64,000 bases of DNA, taken from assembly GCA_964542165.1 (NCBI GenBank), contig CAZITQ010000012.1, positions 10,710 through 74,709 on the forward strand. Reading direction: 5' to 3'. Numbering within the stretch: position 1 is the stretch's first letter; every line of letters starts with the position of its first letter. This document shows, piece by piece, positions 27,566-35,594 of the stretch. The stretch comes from CAYTBN01 sp964542165 (lineage in GTDB: Bacteria; Myxococcota_A; UBA796; UBA9615; CAYRNR01). The position numbers and the translations under genes were made by a program. A model generated the notes under the pieces. It saw nothing but the letters and a program-made list of their open reading frames with translations. It was not told the origin of the DNA and did no database searches.

Positions 27566-28991
27566 TTCCCGTGCCCGTGCCCGTGCCCGTGCCCGTGCCC
27601 GTGCATCGGTCCTGGCCCTCGCCCTGCTCCTCTCCCCCCCCGCTCTCGCCGACGACGCCCCCGAGGTCGAGGGCAAGGTCGCCCTGGGTGGCCTGGTCAC
27701 CGGCGCCCGTCCGGGCCTGCTTCCCGGCGGTGCCCTCGACGCCCGCACGATGTTCGAGATGCGCCTGTTCGGCGAGAACCTGGGCCGCAGGCCCGTGGGG
27801 ATCGCCCTGGACGGGGATCTGTTCTTCGACCTGGACGACCGGGAGTTCCGCACCTACCGGGTGCTCGATCTCAACGTCCACATGGCGCCCGGCGACGGGC
27901 CGGTGACCCTGACCCTGGGCCGCCAGCGGGTGGCCGACACCACCGAGGAGCTGGCCGACGGGATCGGCGTGCGCGCGCGGCTGGGCAAGGGGTTCTACGC
28001 CGGCGGCTATGGGGGGCTGATCCCCGATCCCTTCAGCACCCTGCTGTCGGTCAAGACCGGCGGGGCGGGGGTGGTCCTGGGATACCGGGGCGGCCGCTTC
28101 CGGGCCGAGCTCGCCAGCGGTTTCTCGGCCCGCTCCACGGGGCTCGACCGGGGATTCATCCACCTCTCCGCCATGGGCACGCCGGTGCGAGCGCTGAGCT
28201 TCTTCGGGCGGGTCAAGGCCCAGAACACCCACGCCACGCCCGCCATCGGGTTGGCCGATCTCTTCGCCGGTGTGACCGTGCGGCCGGCCCGCATCCTGCG
28301 CCTGCGGGCGGCCTACAACGCCTACTCGTCGGAGCGGTACGTGGACCTGGTCGACCGCGACCCGACCCTGTCCCACTTCGCCCACCGCGCGGACGACCTG
28401 TCGTTGCTGGACGAGATCCCCAACGACGAGCTGGATCCGACCCTGTACCACGGGCTCGGAGCCGACGCGTCCCTGTTCGACGCGGCCCACCATCTGGGAC
28501 TCGGCGCCCGCTGGCGGCAGCGCTTCGTGTCCGAGCCCGACGACCGCTACATGCGGGTCGAGGGGTACGGCGGCCCCGTAGCCCTGGGCAAGGGTGCCGG
28601 GCTGATCCGCGCCACCGGTCGGTACATCCGGGCCAGCGGACGCCGCATCGGCCAGGCGGAGGTCGGGGCCGAGATCCCCATGTTCGACCAGCGCCTGGCG
28701 CTGGGGGTCTACGCCCTGTACTCCGGATCGCCGGCGCTGGCGGACGAGAGCCGCGCCACCCAGGGTGTGTACGGGGACCTGTTCGCCGACGTCTTCCTGG
28801 GTAAGGGATGGTCCCTGGCCGCCGCGGTGCGGGTGGGCTACGAGGACACCCCCTCGGCCAGCGAGGTCACCGTGGACGGCCTGCTGAAGATCGCCAATCG
28901 TTTCCACAAGGTGGGCGGCGGCAAACCCGAGGTCCACGGCCTGCGCACCGAACGGCGGGATCCCCGCTGGGGCCACGGCTGGGCGGAGTGA
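27546..28991 (+). CDS. Outer-membrane beta-barrel, candidate porin of an electron conduit
   Basis: 481 residues from ATG 27546. The signal peptide has a remarkable n-region of alternating Arg-Ala (about residues 9-20) encoded by six copies of a CCCGTG hexamer, then a hydrophobic core and an 'ALA' cleavage site near 36. The mature part alternates aromatic/hydrophobic and polar residues in many strands ('GRQRVADTTEELADGIGVRA', 'ATGRYIRASGRRIGQAEV'), as in large porins. It contains no heme motif. It overlaps the 7-heme cytochrome gene by 20 bases and is followed 4 bases later by the 12-heme gene, as in porin-cytochrome clusters. The barrel lacks the common C-terminal aromatic. Sequence family (for example MtrB-like) is not established. 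Confidence 0.78.
   Translation: MSAIRTDSRARARARARARASVLALALLLSPPALADDAPEVEGKVALGGLVTGARPGLLPGGALDARTMFEMRLFGENLGRRPVGIALDGDLFFDLDDREFRTYRVLDLNVHMAPGDGPVTLTLGRQRVADTTEELADGIGVRARLGKGFYAGGYGGLIPDPFSTLLSVKTGGAGVVLGYRGGRFRAELASGFSARSTGLDRGFIHLSAMGTPVRALSFFGRVKAQNTHATPAIGLADLFAGVTVRPARILRLRAAYNAYSSERYVDLVDRDPTLSHFAHRADDLSLLDEIPNDELDPTLYHGLGADASLFDAAHHLGLGARWRQRFVSEPDDRYMRVEGYGGPVALGKGAGLIRATGRYIRASGRRIGQAEVGAEIPMFDQRLALGVYALYSGSPALADESRATQGVYGDLFADVFLGKGWSLAAAVRVGYEDTPSASEVTVDGLLKIANRFHKVGGGKPEVHGLRTERRDPRWGHGWAE
27568..27603 (+). repeat. Six-copy CCCGTG hexanucleotide repeat in a signal-peptide region
   Basis: Six perfect CCCGTG units right after the start of the barrel gene encode Arg-Ala repeats. 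Copy-number change would keep the frame and alter only the positive charge of the n-region. It matches the CGGGCA units at 49981, 50554 and 7387. Confidence 0.92.
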
Positions 28992-28995
28992 GGCC

Positions 28996-29826
28996 GTGAC
29001 GCGTTCTCCGTCCCAACCCTCGTTCCCGGTGGCCCTGCTGGCCGCCGCGGTCCTGGTCCTCACCGCCGGCGACTGCACCGTTCACCAGCCCGATACCGTA
29101 CTCGTACCCTTCGACCTCGAGGGCGCCCACGGGACGCTGGACTGCTCCGCATGCCACACAGACGGCTTCGATCAGGAGCTCCCGAGGAGCTGCCTGGGGT
29201 GCCACCAGGAGGACCGGCCGGGGCTCCACTGGGAGGACGACTGCGGGGACTGTCACGGCCAGGAGGTGTGGGACGATCTGACCTACCCCCACGAGGAATG
29301 GCCTCTGGACGGAGCCCACCTCCTGGTCGCGTGCGAGGACTGCCACGAAGAGCCCTGGGAGGCGGAGACCTCCTGCCTCGCCTGCCACGGGGACGACGCG
29401 CCGGCGGGCCACCTGGTCAACGAATGCATCTTCTGCCACGGCACCGAGGCCTGGCAGCCGCCCACCTTCCAGCACGCCAGCTTCCCCCTCGATGGGGCCC
29501 ACGCCGGTCTGGGGTGCACGGATTGTCACGTCGGTGGGGAGATGCACCCGCCCCACCAGTGCCAGGACTGCCACTCCGCCGACCGGCCGCTGAATCACCC
29601 ACCGGGGGACTGCGGCCAGTGCCATCGCGCCACCGAGTGGGACGACGTGACCTTCGACCACGGGTTCTTCCCCTTGCAGGGCGGGCACGACCGGGACTGC
29701 GCGGATTGCCACGCCAACGGCTACACGGACGTGCCCACCGACTGCGAGGACTGCCACAGCCCACCGGACCACCACTTCCCCAGCAACTGCGAGTGGTGCC
29801 ACGACATCTACGGCTGGGAGCATTGA
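28996..29826 (+). CDS. Twelve-heme c-type cytochrome
   Basis: 276 residues from GTG 28996. The N-terminal hydrophobic segment ends near 'TAGDCTVH'; the Cys could be lipidated, but the site is not a canonical lipobox. Twelve CXXCH sites are visible (CSACH, CLGCH, CGDCH, CEDCH, CLACH, CIFCH, CTDCH, CQDCH, CGQCH, CADCH, CEDCH, CEWCH), spaced by repeated 'FPLDGAH..L.C.DCH' units. This looks like an outer-membrane or extracellular multiheme cytochrome. Being directly downstream of the barrel gene, it may form the surface side of a porin-cytochrome conduit with the 7-heme protein inside. Heme count is read from the sequence; the complex is inferred. Confidence 0.88.
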   Translation: MTRSPSQPSFPVALLAAAVLVLTAGDCTVHQPDTVLVPFDLEGAHGTLDCSACHTDGFDQELPRSCLGCHQEDRPGLHWEDDCGDCHGQEVWDDLTYPHEEWPLDGAHLLVACEDCHEEPWEAETSCLACHGDDAPAGHLVNECIFCHGTEAWQPPTFQHASFPLDGAHAGLGCTDCHVGGEMHPPHQCQDCHSADRPLNHPPGDCGQCHRATEWDDVTFDHGFFPLQGGHDRDCADCHANGYTDVPTDCEDCHSPPDHHFPSNCEWCHDIYGWEH

Positions 29827-29841
29827 CGCCAGCTTCCCGTC

Positions 29842-29861
29842 TGGTTAGGCATAAATAACCA
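29842..29861. promoter_or_regulatory. AT-rich island with inverted repeat before the selenoprotein gene
   Basis: TGGTTA (29842-29847) and TAACCA (29856-29861) form a six-base inverted repeat in a rare AT-rich stretch that continues to about 29880. It lies between the cytochrome operon and the next gene. It could be an operator or promoter, or a weak terminator. Confidence 0.35.
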
Positions 29862-29934
29862 AATTAGTTGTAGCGAATTACCGCGCAACGGGACCTTGGA
29901 TCGGGCGGCCCGATCCGCCCGTGGGAGGTGATCC

Positions 29935-31866
29935 ATGGGATCCAGGTGGCTGGGTGTGGTGCTGTTGACTGGCGTGCTGGCCCTGGCGGCGTGCCCGGTG
30001 GACGACGACGCGGATGACGACGCCGCGGATGACGACGACACCGGTGACGACGACGACACCGGGGACGACGACACCGGTGACGACGACACCACCGGGGACG
30101 ACGACACCGGTGACGACGACAGCACCGGGGACGACGACACCGGTGACGACGACGACAGCGGACCCTGGGAGGACCCGGTCGAGGTGCTCGACAGGTACGA
30201 CGGTCCTTCCTTCGCCGAGCTGCTGGAGGTGGAGACCTGGGGGGACTGGATCGTGTTCTGCAGCGCGGTCATCGGTCTGCAGCTGTGGGATGCCGGCGAT
30301 CCCTCCGACCTGTCCTTCCTGGACGAGACCGGGTTCGGCGGCATGGGCGGCTTCCCCCGCTGCCAGCACGTGGCTCCCGAGCCCGGCGGGTCGCGGGTCT
30401 ACGTGTCCACCCACCTGGACTCGACCCAGCCGTACTCCTTCATCGCGGTGATCGACGCGACGGATCCCACCAACCTGGAGGAGGTGGGGTTCTTCCCCCG
30501 GGACGAGGATATCGAGGGATTGGACGTGGCCGGCGACCACCTGCTGGTGACGGCCCACGAGGCGGGCCTGCTGGTCTTCGAGCGGGGGACCGGGGGGATC
30601 CTCGCCGAGGTCGCCACCCTGCCGGACATCGGCAACGCCCGCGACCTGGAGGTGGCCGGGGACCTGGCCTACGTCGTGGACGGTGACCAGGGGATCGTGG
30701 TGGTCGACATCGCCGATCCCGAGGCGCCGGTGGAGATCGCCCGGCTGGACCTGCCGGGCAGCCCCCGGGACGTGGCCCTGGACGGCGACCGGGCGTTCGT
30801 CGCCCTGGGTGCCGAGGGGCTGGCGCTGGTGTCCCTGGACGATCCCGAGGCTCCGGCCCTGATCGAGGTCGAGGACACCCCGGGATCCGCCCTCGCGGTG
30901 GCCTGGGGTGCGTCCGTGAACGGGATCTACGTGGGGGACTGGAACGACATCCGGGTGTTCGACCTGACCGACCGGGACGACGCGGTCCTGATCGGCCGCG
31001 AACCCCTGGACATGGCCGGGGGAAACGGGAGCCGTACCCTCGGCGTGGCGGGCCGCGACGACGTGATCTTCTCGTCCAACTGGACCGAGATGGTGTCCTA
31101 CCGCTACGTGCCGGGCCGAGAGGCGCCGGACCTGGTGGCCGCCCCGCTGGCGTTGACCATGCCCGACGCCGGGCCGGGGGAGCCATCCTCCGCGCTGGTG
31201 GAGCTGCGCAACGACGGCACCAAGACCCTCTACCTGCAAGGGGTGGAGGTGCCCCCCGAGATCTCCGTGGGGTCCCTGCCCGAGACCCTGGGGGTGGGGG
31301 AGACGGCCTTCATCCTGGTGACCCTGGAACCGGATCACGACGGGCCGTACGACGGGGAGTTCACCCTGCAGTCCAACGACCCGGATCAGGGGCAGCTGGA
31401 CTTGAGCCTGCACGCCAACCGGCCCGGGATCGGCGTCGGCGACGACGTGCCGCCGGTGACCTTCGTGGACATGGACGGGAACCTGATCAACACCGGCGAT
31501 CTCGTGGGTGAGGTGATCCTGCTGGCCTACTTCGCCACCTTCTGACCGGTCTGCAATCTGGAGTTTCCAGATCTCGACGTTCTCTATCAGGACCACATGG
31601 ACGACGGCCTGTTCGCGATCGCCGTCGCCTCCGGCGGGGACTCGGACGACCAGCTGGACGCCTTCTTGGAGCAGACGGGGATCTCCTTCCCCCTGGTCCG
31701 CGACGAGGGCACCTACGGCCAGATCGCCTGGCCTCCGTCCATCTCCCCCTACCCACGCCAGGCCTTGATCGGCCGGGACGGAAAGCTGGCCTACTCCGCC
31801 AGCGAGCACCAGCTGGCCGCCCTGGAGAACGCCGTGGAGGCCGCCCTGGCCGAGCCGGCTCCCTGA
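29935..31866 (+). CDS. Probable selenoprotein: LVIVD-repeat lipoprotein with thioredoxin-like UxxC domain
   Basis: Read through one in-frame TGA at 31543-31545, the product is 643 residues. The ATG at 29935 follows GGGAGGTG. The signal peptide ends at lipobox Cys20, followed by an Asp-rich linker (22-75). LVIVD-type beta-propeller repeats span about 80-390 ('VVDIADPEAPVEIARLDLPG'), then an Ig-like HYDIN/ASPM-type domain (about 395-500). The C-terminal redoxin/TlpA domain contains 'LLAYFATF-TGA-PVC'. The TGA is codon 537 and C540 completes the CXXC position, so residue 537 is probably selenocysteine (UPVC). A hairpin placed like a bacterial SECIS follows. The downstream part has normal redoxin features ('SPYPRQALIGRDGKL') and ends in TGA at 31866. 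A nonsense or sequencing error is the main alternative. Confidence 0.82.
30031..30159 (+). repeat. Imperfect Asp-rich codon repeats (DDDTG-like)
   Basis: Degraded 15-18 base units encoding DDDTG/DDDST-type repeats after the lipobox of the selenoprotein gene. Units are more diverged than those at 8400 and 18320. Confidence 0.8.
31546..31572 (+). promoter_or_regulatory. SECIS-like hairpin after the in-frame TGA
   Basis: ATCTGGA (31556-31562) pairs perfectly with TCCAGAT (31566-31572) around the loop GTT. The loop begins 17 bases after the TGA and its first base is G. Bacterial SECIS elements typically have a short apical loop with an early G about 16-37 bases after the UGA. The stem is rich in AU pairs for such GC-rich DNA, suggesting selection. 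It lies inside the coding sequence, as in bacterial selenoprotein genes. Confidence 0.75.
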
Positions 31867-31869
31867 GGG

Positions 31870-33327
31870 TCAGTACGCGCTGACGTGCATGTGGTCGTGG
31901 TGGCTGCGGAACCAGCCGCGGCCCCGGTCCTCGGTCTCGTAGCACAGCTTGTCCGCCTCGAACTGGGCGCGTGTGATCACCCCCTCCTCGAACAGATCGA
32001 GCTGGGCCCGGCGGAGCAGGGGGCCGATCACGCCGTCGACGCCGATGCAGCGCACGATCTCCTGTTCGGCGACCAGCGCCGTGAACAGGGCGGTCCGCCT
32101 CACGTCCAGTCGGTGGGGGGCGTCGAGGCAGCGCCAGCTCTCGTTGCCCCCCCACAGGTGGGGACAGACGGGCCGCACCTCGTTGTCCGGCATGAAGGGG
32201 GTCTGGAAGTAGCCCACGTCCACGTCGTTGCCCATGCCGTGGGAGCCCGGTGGATGGGTCGGTCGTCCCCTGGAGGTCCCCGGCGTGCTGCCGTCGGCCT
32301 CGCTCATGTCGGCGAACACCACCGGCGCGCCGTTGCCGCCGGGCCAGTCCCGCGCGGTGCAGGCCACCGTGGCGGCAGCCCACTGGACGACGAGGGTCAG
32401 GTCCCGGCGCAGGTAGCTGCGGTAGCGATCCTCGGGCGTCTCGTCCCGGTGCACCACGTCCTCCCAGCCCGGTCCTTCGTGGGGCTCGAAGAGCAGGAGT
32501 TCGCGACAGATCTCCACGTCGCCCTCGCACACCGGAGAGGGGAGGGCGGTGCAGTCGACGGGGGCCGCCTCGGCGGAGGAGGGGAGAGGGCAAGGGACCT
32601 CGGCGCCGTCTTCGGAGAAGCAGGTACAGTGTCCTCCCGGGCTGTCCGCCCCGGTCACGTCGGCCCGGGGGATCAGGTCCACGGCCAGCTCGAGTCCCAG
32701 GGGCGCCCCCGTCGTCCAGCCGGAGCCGCCGGTCCCGTTCAGCGTCAGCCGACCCCGTCCAGGATCGTCTCCAGAGGCGATGGGACAGCTGCGCCGGACC
32801 ACCCAGCTGTCCGTGTCGATCTCCAGCTCGATCAGGGTGGTGCCGGCAAAGGGGATCCCGTCGCCGCCGGCCTGCGCCGCTGCCCGGAGCGCACCGGGAG
32901 GAACCTCGGTCAGCGTCTGGTAGACCAGCAGCCGCGTCTCGCCCTCGGTGAGCAGGCCACCGCCCACGGTCGACAGTCGCAGGTGGCCGACATCCTCACC
33001 GCCCTCCCATCCCACACCCACCGGCAGTCGCCGGTAGGCCTCCCAGATCGCCAGGTGATCCGCGTTCCCCGACTGGTCGATGACCTGGCCCCGGAACCGG
33101 GCCGAGCCGTCGACCCGGGCCGAACCCAGCTCCTCGTCCCCGACGATCCCCCAGATATCGACGCGGAAGGACGAGTCCGCGCCACCGCGAATGCCGCCCT
33201 CCCCCTCGACCGCCGGTTCCCCCTGCCCAGCCGCCCTGCCCCCATCGCCCTCCACCGCGCCGGGCCCCGGGGCGCACCCCACCACGAAGACCACCGACCA
33301 GCCGACCCACCGACGCGCCCATCCCAT
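31870..33327 (-). CDS. LAS-type murein endopeptidase-like lipoprotein
   Basis: 485 residues. The signal peptide ends in 'FVVGC', a good lipobox, so it is probably lipid-anchored. The first two-thirds (about 50-340) is beta-rich with many Cys pairs and no recognised domain. The C-terminus carries zinc-peptidase motifs of the MepA/VanY-type (LAS) fold: 'GSHGMGNDVDVGYF' for the first His and Asp and 'HHDHMHVSAY' for the last His. Such enzymes cut peptide crosslinks in peptidoglycan; substrate specificity cannot be told. It lies tail-to-tail with the selenoprotein gene, 3 bases apart. The start ATG 33327 lacks a clear ribosome site. Confidence 0.8.
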   Translation of the reverse strand: MGWARRWVGWSVVFVVGCAPGPGAVEGDGGRAAGQGEPAVEGEGGIRGGADSSFRVDIWGIVGDEELGSARVDGSARFRGQVIDQSGNADHLAIWEAYRRLPVGVGWEGGEDVGHLRLSTVGGGLLTEGETRLLVYQTLTEVPPGALRAAAQAGGDGIPFAGTTLIELEIDTDSWVVRRSCPIASGDDPGRGRLTLNGTGGSGWTTGAPLGLELAVDLIPRADVTGADSPGGHCTCFSEDGAEVPCPLPSSAEAAPVDCTALPSPVCEGDVEICRELLLFEPHEGPGWEDVVHRDETPEDRYRSYLRRDLTLVVQWAAATVACTARDWPGGNGAPVVFADMSEADGSTPGTSRGRPTHPPGSHGMGNDVDVGYFQTPFMPDNEVRPVCPHLWGGNESWRCLDAPHRLDVRRTALFTALVAEQEIVRCIGVDGVIGPLLRRAQLDLFEEGVITRAQFEADKLCYETEDRGRGWFRSHHDHMHVSAY

Positions 33328-33433
33328 GGGGATTCAACGGACCGGAACACGCTATGGCTCCCGCCCCTGGGTGGAAGTTGGGGCGGCGTGGGTTGGGACT
33401 CGGGTAGACTGCGGGGCGAGCAAGGGAGGTCGG

Positions 33434-34108
33434 ATGCGCGTTCGGGGGATGGTCGGGGTGGGGGTCCTCGCGCTCGGGCTCGCCGGGATGTCGTGCTCGT
33501 CCCGGTCGTCCGAGCCGGCGGACGGGGCGGACAGCGGCGAGCGGAGGTCGGCCGGCACGCCGGATGGGGTCGCGGGGCTGCCCGAGCCGGTGACCGAGGT
33601 GGCCACGGAGGCCACGCCGCAGCCCGAACCGGTGCCCGTGTTGACCGGACGAGCCAGGCACGAGTACACCTCGGTCACGCTGCTCGAGGACTGCACCCGG
33701 CTCGACCCCCCGTCCCCCGACGAACCCGACCTGGGGGGGGAGTTCGACTGTCCCGGGTTCGGCAAGTACGACGTGCGGGTCGCCACCGCGGACGTGCGCA
33801 GCGTCCTGAGCCTGGTCCGAGAGGGGCGGGAGATCCACTTCGCCTCGGATCCAGAGTACTCGGAGCCGGGACAGTTCGCGTACGTGACCGACAAGGTCGT
33901 CGAGTGGCGTTTCCGGGAGGCCGACGGAGAGCGGCACGCCCACGCGCTGCTCTTCCGCATCCACGGCCAGGACCCGGACACGTTCGAGGATGTGAGCCAC
34001 CTGATCGTGGCCCGGCTGGAGGGGACTCGGGGGTGCGTGCTGGGGACGACGAGGTCCAACGAGGAGGCGCGGGAGATGGCGGACGACGTGGAGCTGCGCT
34101 GCCCCTGA
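33434..34108 (+). CDS. Secreted protein or lipoprotein of unknown function
   Basis: 224 residues from ATG 33434, with AAGGGAGGT just upstream. A hydrophobic segment (about 8-19) ends at 'GMSCSS', possibly a lipobox of weak type. The mature part starts with a Pro/Glu/Ala-rich linker (to about 70), then a compact alpha/beta domain with Cys residues in 'LLEDCTRL', 'GEFDCPGFG', 'RGCVLG' and the C-terminal 'LRCP', two likely disulfides. No catalytic motif is seen. It diverges from the endopeptidase gene about 107 bases upstream and meets the next leftward gene stop to stop with no gap. Confidence 0.68.
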   Translation: MRVRGMVGVGVLALGLAGMSCSSRSSEPADGADSGERRSAGTPDGVAGLPEPVTEVATEATPQPEPVPVLTGRARHEYTSVTLLEDCTRLDPPSPDEPDLGGEFDCPGFGKYDVRVATADVRSVLSLVREGREIHFASDPEYSEPGQFAYVTDKVVEWRFREADGERHAHALLFRIHGQDPDTFEDVSHLIVARLEGTRGCVLGTTRSNEEAREMADDVELRCP

Positions 34109-34411
34109 TCAGGCCTCGCCCTCGTCCGGGAGGGCGAAGACGGCCACCTGGTGACTGAAGAACAGCTCGTCGAGGATGGGGGGGGCCCAGGAGTCGCCGT
34201 AATAGATCCGGGGGTCCAGGACGACCACCGGCTCGTCGACGCCGTCCAGATCCATCAGGTCCTCGATCTCCTCCAGCCCGTCCAGCTCGTCCAGCCACAC
34301 GCCGGGGATGTCGGTGAAGGGGCTCTCGATCTCCTCGCCGTCTTCGGTTTCCTCCATGGCGAACAGCTCCTGGAGGATGGCGGCGCGAAGGGGATCTTCC
34401 GGATGGCTCAT
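34109..34411 (-). CDS. Small acidic protein of unknown function
   Basis: 100 residues from ATG 34409-34411, behind GGGAGGAAAG. It is highly acidic (runs such as 'EETEDGEEIESP' and 'LDGLEEIEDLMDLDG') and lacks a signal peptide or membrane segment, so it is cytoplasmic. Two hydrophobic C-terminal strands ('PVVVLDPRIYYGD', 'HQVAVFALPDEGE') suggest a small folded domain. The frame continues open upstream for over 1 kb, antisense to the ATP-grasp gene, but that part has the shadow-frame composition of GC-rich DNA and no ribosome site. No function can be assigned. Confidence 0.65.
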   Translation of the reverse strand: MSHPEDPLRAAILQELFAMEETEDGEEIESPFTDIPGVWLDELDGLEEIEDLMDLDGVDEPVVVLDPRIYYGDSWAPPILDELFFSHQVAVFALPDEGEA

Positions 34412-34565
34412 GGACGTCTTTCCTCCCCTGCCTTGCCGCGCTGTATCGCGTATCCAGGGCCGGTTGGCAAGCACAATCTTGCCGATCCGGCTTCGCCGGT
34501 CGGGGACGTGATTGTCCCTTCTTGCTGACTTGACCGGCGGTTGCGGGCCGCCGGACCATGGGGCC

Positions 34566-35594
34566 GTGACCATCACCGTGGCAGCCCTGATGCAGCTGCG
34601 GCCCGAGAGCCGGGACCGCACTCCACCCGACGCGGATTTCGGCAGGGCGGCGCGCCTCCTCGCGGGCGACGGGATCCGGGTCGTCGTGGCTGGAGTCGAG
34701 GGGCTCGAGTTCGGAGGCGGTGGGCGGGTGCGGGTGCGCGGGTACGTGCCCGCGAACCCGCGGTGGATCGCCAGCGGCCCCCACCGGCTCGACGCGGTGT
34801 TCAACCGCCTACCGTCGCGGGATCCCCGGCGCCACGCGGGTACGCTCGCCGAGCTTGCCGCGCGCGCGGTGCCGGTGGGCAACCCCCCGCGGACCAACGC
34901 ACTGGCCCTCGACAAGCTGCGCAGCGGAGCCCTGCTGGGCGCCGCGGGAGTACCGGTGCCCGAGATCGAGGGCGATCCGCTCCGGTTCGAGGCCCGGATC
35001 CGCCGCTGGGGCGCCGGGTTCCTCAAACCCCGGTTCGGCTCCTTCGGAGACGGGGTGGTGAGGGTCGGCCCGGGTGAGGGCGCGGTCGGTCCGGAGCCCG
35101 ACGGCGGGTGGATCCTCCAGCGGGCCGTGGATCCGCCGCCGGGACCGTATGCGGGGATCTGCGTGCGGGGGTTCCTGCAGCGGGGCGGGGACGGGGGCTG
35201 GCGCTCGGCCGGCCGGGTGGCCCGGGTGTCGGCGGACGACCCGGTGGCCAACGTGGCCCGGGGCGCCCTGGGGACCACCGTCGGGGCGCTGCAGGCGGAG
35301 GTGCCCGCTGCGAGGGGCATCGAGGACCGACTGACGCCCCTGGAAGCCGCGGTCGCCGAGGCCCTGGAGGCGGACGCGGGGGACGAAGCCGACCGGATCC
35401 TCGAGATCGGCGCCGACTGGGTCCTCGATCCCGGGGGAGCCCCGCACCTGGTGGAGATCAACGGCAAGCCCGGGGGGCGGCTACGCATCCTGGCGGAGCT
35501 TCCGGGGGAGGAGGGGGAGCTCTGGGTGGCCCGGCACCGGGCGGCGCTGGCCGCGCCCTTCCGTCGCCTGGCGAGCCTCGCGCGGGCTACATGA
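34566..35594 (+). CDS. ATP-grasp-fold ligase-like protein (YheC/D-like)
   Basis: 342 residues from GTG 34566 (an upstream in-frame TTG at 34512 is possible). The central and C-terminal parts show an ATP-grasp pattern: 'NALALDKLRSGALLGAAGVP' for the pre-ATP-grasp/lid entry, 'GFLKPRFGSFGDGVVRV' for the nucleotide-binding Lys strand, and 'PHLVEINGKPGGRL' for the metal-binding Glu/Asn strand. This layout is close to YheC/YheD-type and glutathione-synthetase-like proteins, which form amide bonds using ATP. Substrates are unknown. It stands alone between two leftward genes and its 3' end overlaps the vWA gene by 8 bases. Confidence 0.78.
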   Translation: MTITVAALMQLRPESRDRTPPDADFGRAARLLAGDGIRVVVAGVEGLEFGGGGRVRVRGYVPANPRWIASGPHRLDAVFNRLPSRDPRRHAGTLAELAARAVPVGNPPRTNALALDKLRSGALLGAAGVPVPEIEGDPLRFEARIRRWGAGFLKPRFGSFGDGVVRVGPGEGAVGPEPDGGWILQRAVDPPPGPYAGICVRGFLQRGGDGGWRSAGRVARVSADDPVANVARGALGTTVGALQAEVPAARGIEDRLTPLEAAVAEALEADAGDEADRILEIGADWVLDPGGAPHLVEINGKPGGRLRILAELPGEEGELWVARHRAALAAPFRRLASLARAT

